Below are positions 14,102 to 14,540 of a stretch of DNA of 14,540 bases, in pieces. Origin of the DNA: an uncultured Campylobacter sp. (GTDB lineage: Bacteria > Campylobacterota > Campylobacteria > Campylobacterales > Campylobacteraceae); NCBI RefSeq assembly GCF_938045625.1, contig NZ_CALIAV010000014.1, forward strand, positions 1 to 14,540, written 5' to 3'. Position numbers and translations under genes: made by a program. Numbering within the stretch: position 1 is the stretch's first letter; each line of letters opens with the position of its first letter. The notes under the pieces are model-generated. The model worked only from the letters and a program-made list of their open reading frames with translations, searched no databases and had not been told where the DNA came from.

Positions 14102-14540
14102 TGATGGCCTCGGGAAGAGGCTGGTAAGGGGCGCGTAGAAACTGGGGTAAATCTTCCATATTTCGTTTGCCGAGAATAAAAATATTTTCCGGGCGGTAAA
14201 AGTCGTAATGACGGACTTCATCACTGTTTGTAATCAGCTTTTTCCGGAAAAAGAGAGCTTCATAAGGACGTTGTGTAAGACCGGTTTGACCATTAGAGAT
14301 CAATTCGAGAATGGCGCGGCTGCTTTCGATTCGATGGATGACCTGGGGGTAAGGAAGATAATCGGTAGCCGCATCTTGCCAATGATGCCCGTGCCGTCGT
14401 TGGCGCACCAGACGAAACTCATAGGTTAGTCCGACATTTTCCAATGCGGCAGCAATCTGCGACAGGTCTTTTTTTCGGGTTCCTTTCGCCTCTCCCACGA
14501 AGAATACGTCCCGTTCGATTTTTGCCGTAGGCAGATGAGC
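14055..14540 (-). CDS. Glycosyltransferase-like polysaccharide biosynthesis protein, N-terminus beyond the window
   Basis: The frame is open to the right edge. The window holds about 161 C-terminal residues; the apparent GTG start at 14498 is internal, because in-frame residues upstream (KIERDVFFVGEAKG) continue a beta strand and the family pattern. Seen in order: DVFFVG, KGTRKKDL (a nucleotide-sugar or turn region), YEFRLV, then YPQVIHRIESSRAILEL, GQTGLTQRPYEALFFRKKLITN, YDFYRPENIFIL and a terminal YDFLHWL. The arrangement 'S.AILE...GQ.GLT.RP.EALF..KKLIT' resembles the donor-binding half of GT-B glycosyltransferase-like proteins from LPS and capsule clusters. It converges with the DUF535 gene, overlapping by 47 nt. 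Substrate unknown. Confidence 0.78.
   Translation of the reverse strand, partial: AHLPTAKIERDVFFVGEAKGTRKKDLSQIAAALENVGLTYEFRLVRQRRHGHHWQDAATDYLPYPQVIHRIESSRAILELISNGQTGLTQRPYEALFFRKKLITNSDEVRHYDFYRPENIFILGKRNMEDLPQFLRAPYQPLPEAIINQYDFLHWLARFYQ

Noticed and set aside
14208..14429. Plus-strand 73-codon frame at the right end
   Set aside because: Antisense to the glycosyltransferase-like gene, which carries recognisable motifs.
1..14540. CRISPR arrays, tRNA or rRNA genes, insertion sequences and prophage genes
   Set aside because: No regularly spaced repeats, tRNA-like folds, transposase or integrase motifs were seen on either strand.
10077..14540. A genomic island acquired by Campylobacter as the first explanation of the right block
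   Set aside because: No mobility gene or att-like repeat is seen, and ribonuclease J would be truncated; an assembly join explains the data more simply, although transfer is not excluded.

Overview
The window appears to join DNA from two unrelated bacteria. Positions 1 to about 10,140 look like a Campylobacter of the higher-GC oral type (C. rectus, C. showae, C. curvus or C. concisus-like). The codons are of moderate GC, the word AAATTT recurs throughout, and the genes include a fused CcsBA haem exporter, an Hcp-like Sel1 protein and the order RNase J, kpsF, rluB. From about 10,140 to the right edge the DNA is visibly GC-richer, I see no AAATTT, and the genes form an LPS-core set of the kind found in Negativicutes (Selenomonas or Megasphaera-like Gram-negative Firmicutes). 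That genus-level guess is inference.

Left block, plus strand (1-7934): eight genes run head to tail with gaps of at most 14 nt or with start/stop overlaps, so they are probably one operon. They are ccsBA (5' end outside the window), a cysteine-rich Sel1-repeat protein, a two-domain NosL protein, a 62-residue membrane-anchored protein, a MacB/FtsX-type ABC permease, its LolD/MacB-type ATPase, an eight-helix membrane protein with several Cys motifs, and a NosL-like protein that has lost its CxxCGM motif. The first gene exports haem for cytochrome c maturation. The last six look like a periplasmic metal-handling module, most likely for copper because NosL is a Cu(I) chaperone family. No nosZ is visible. 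This module is the best candidate for an under-described system.

Left block, minus strand (8333 to about 10148): the last codons of ribonuclease J, then kpsF (D-arabinose-5-phosphate isomerase, Kdo synthesis), then rluB (23S rRNA pseudouridine synthase), tightly packed. The two operons converge on a 398-bp AT-rich gap (7935-8332) that holds an imperfect inverted repeat but no gene I can support.

Right block (about 10140-14540): a 5'-truncated O-antigen ligase/polymerase (Wzy_C), hldD, gmhB, a GT8 glycosyltransferase and a VirK/YbjX-family (DUF535) gene form a tight plus-strand operon for heptose supply and LPS core/O-antigen assembly. A minus-strand polysaccharide-type gene, cut by the right edge, overlaps the tail of the DUF535 gene.

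The junction cuts two genes at the same point (RNase J on one side, the ligase on the other), and composition changes there too. An assembly chimera is the simplest explanation. Horizontal transfer or recombination is possible but less likely.
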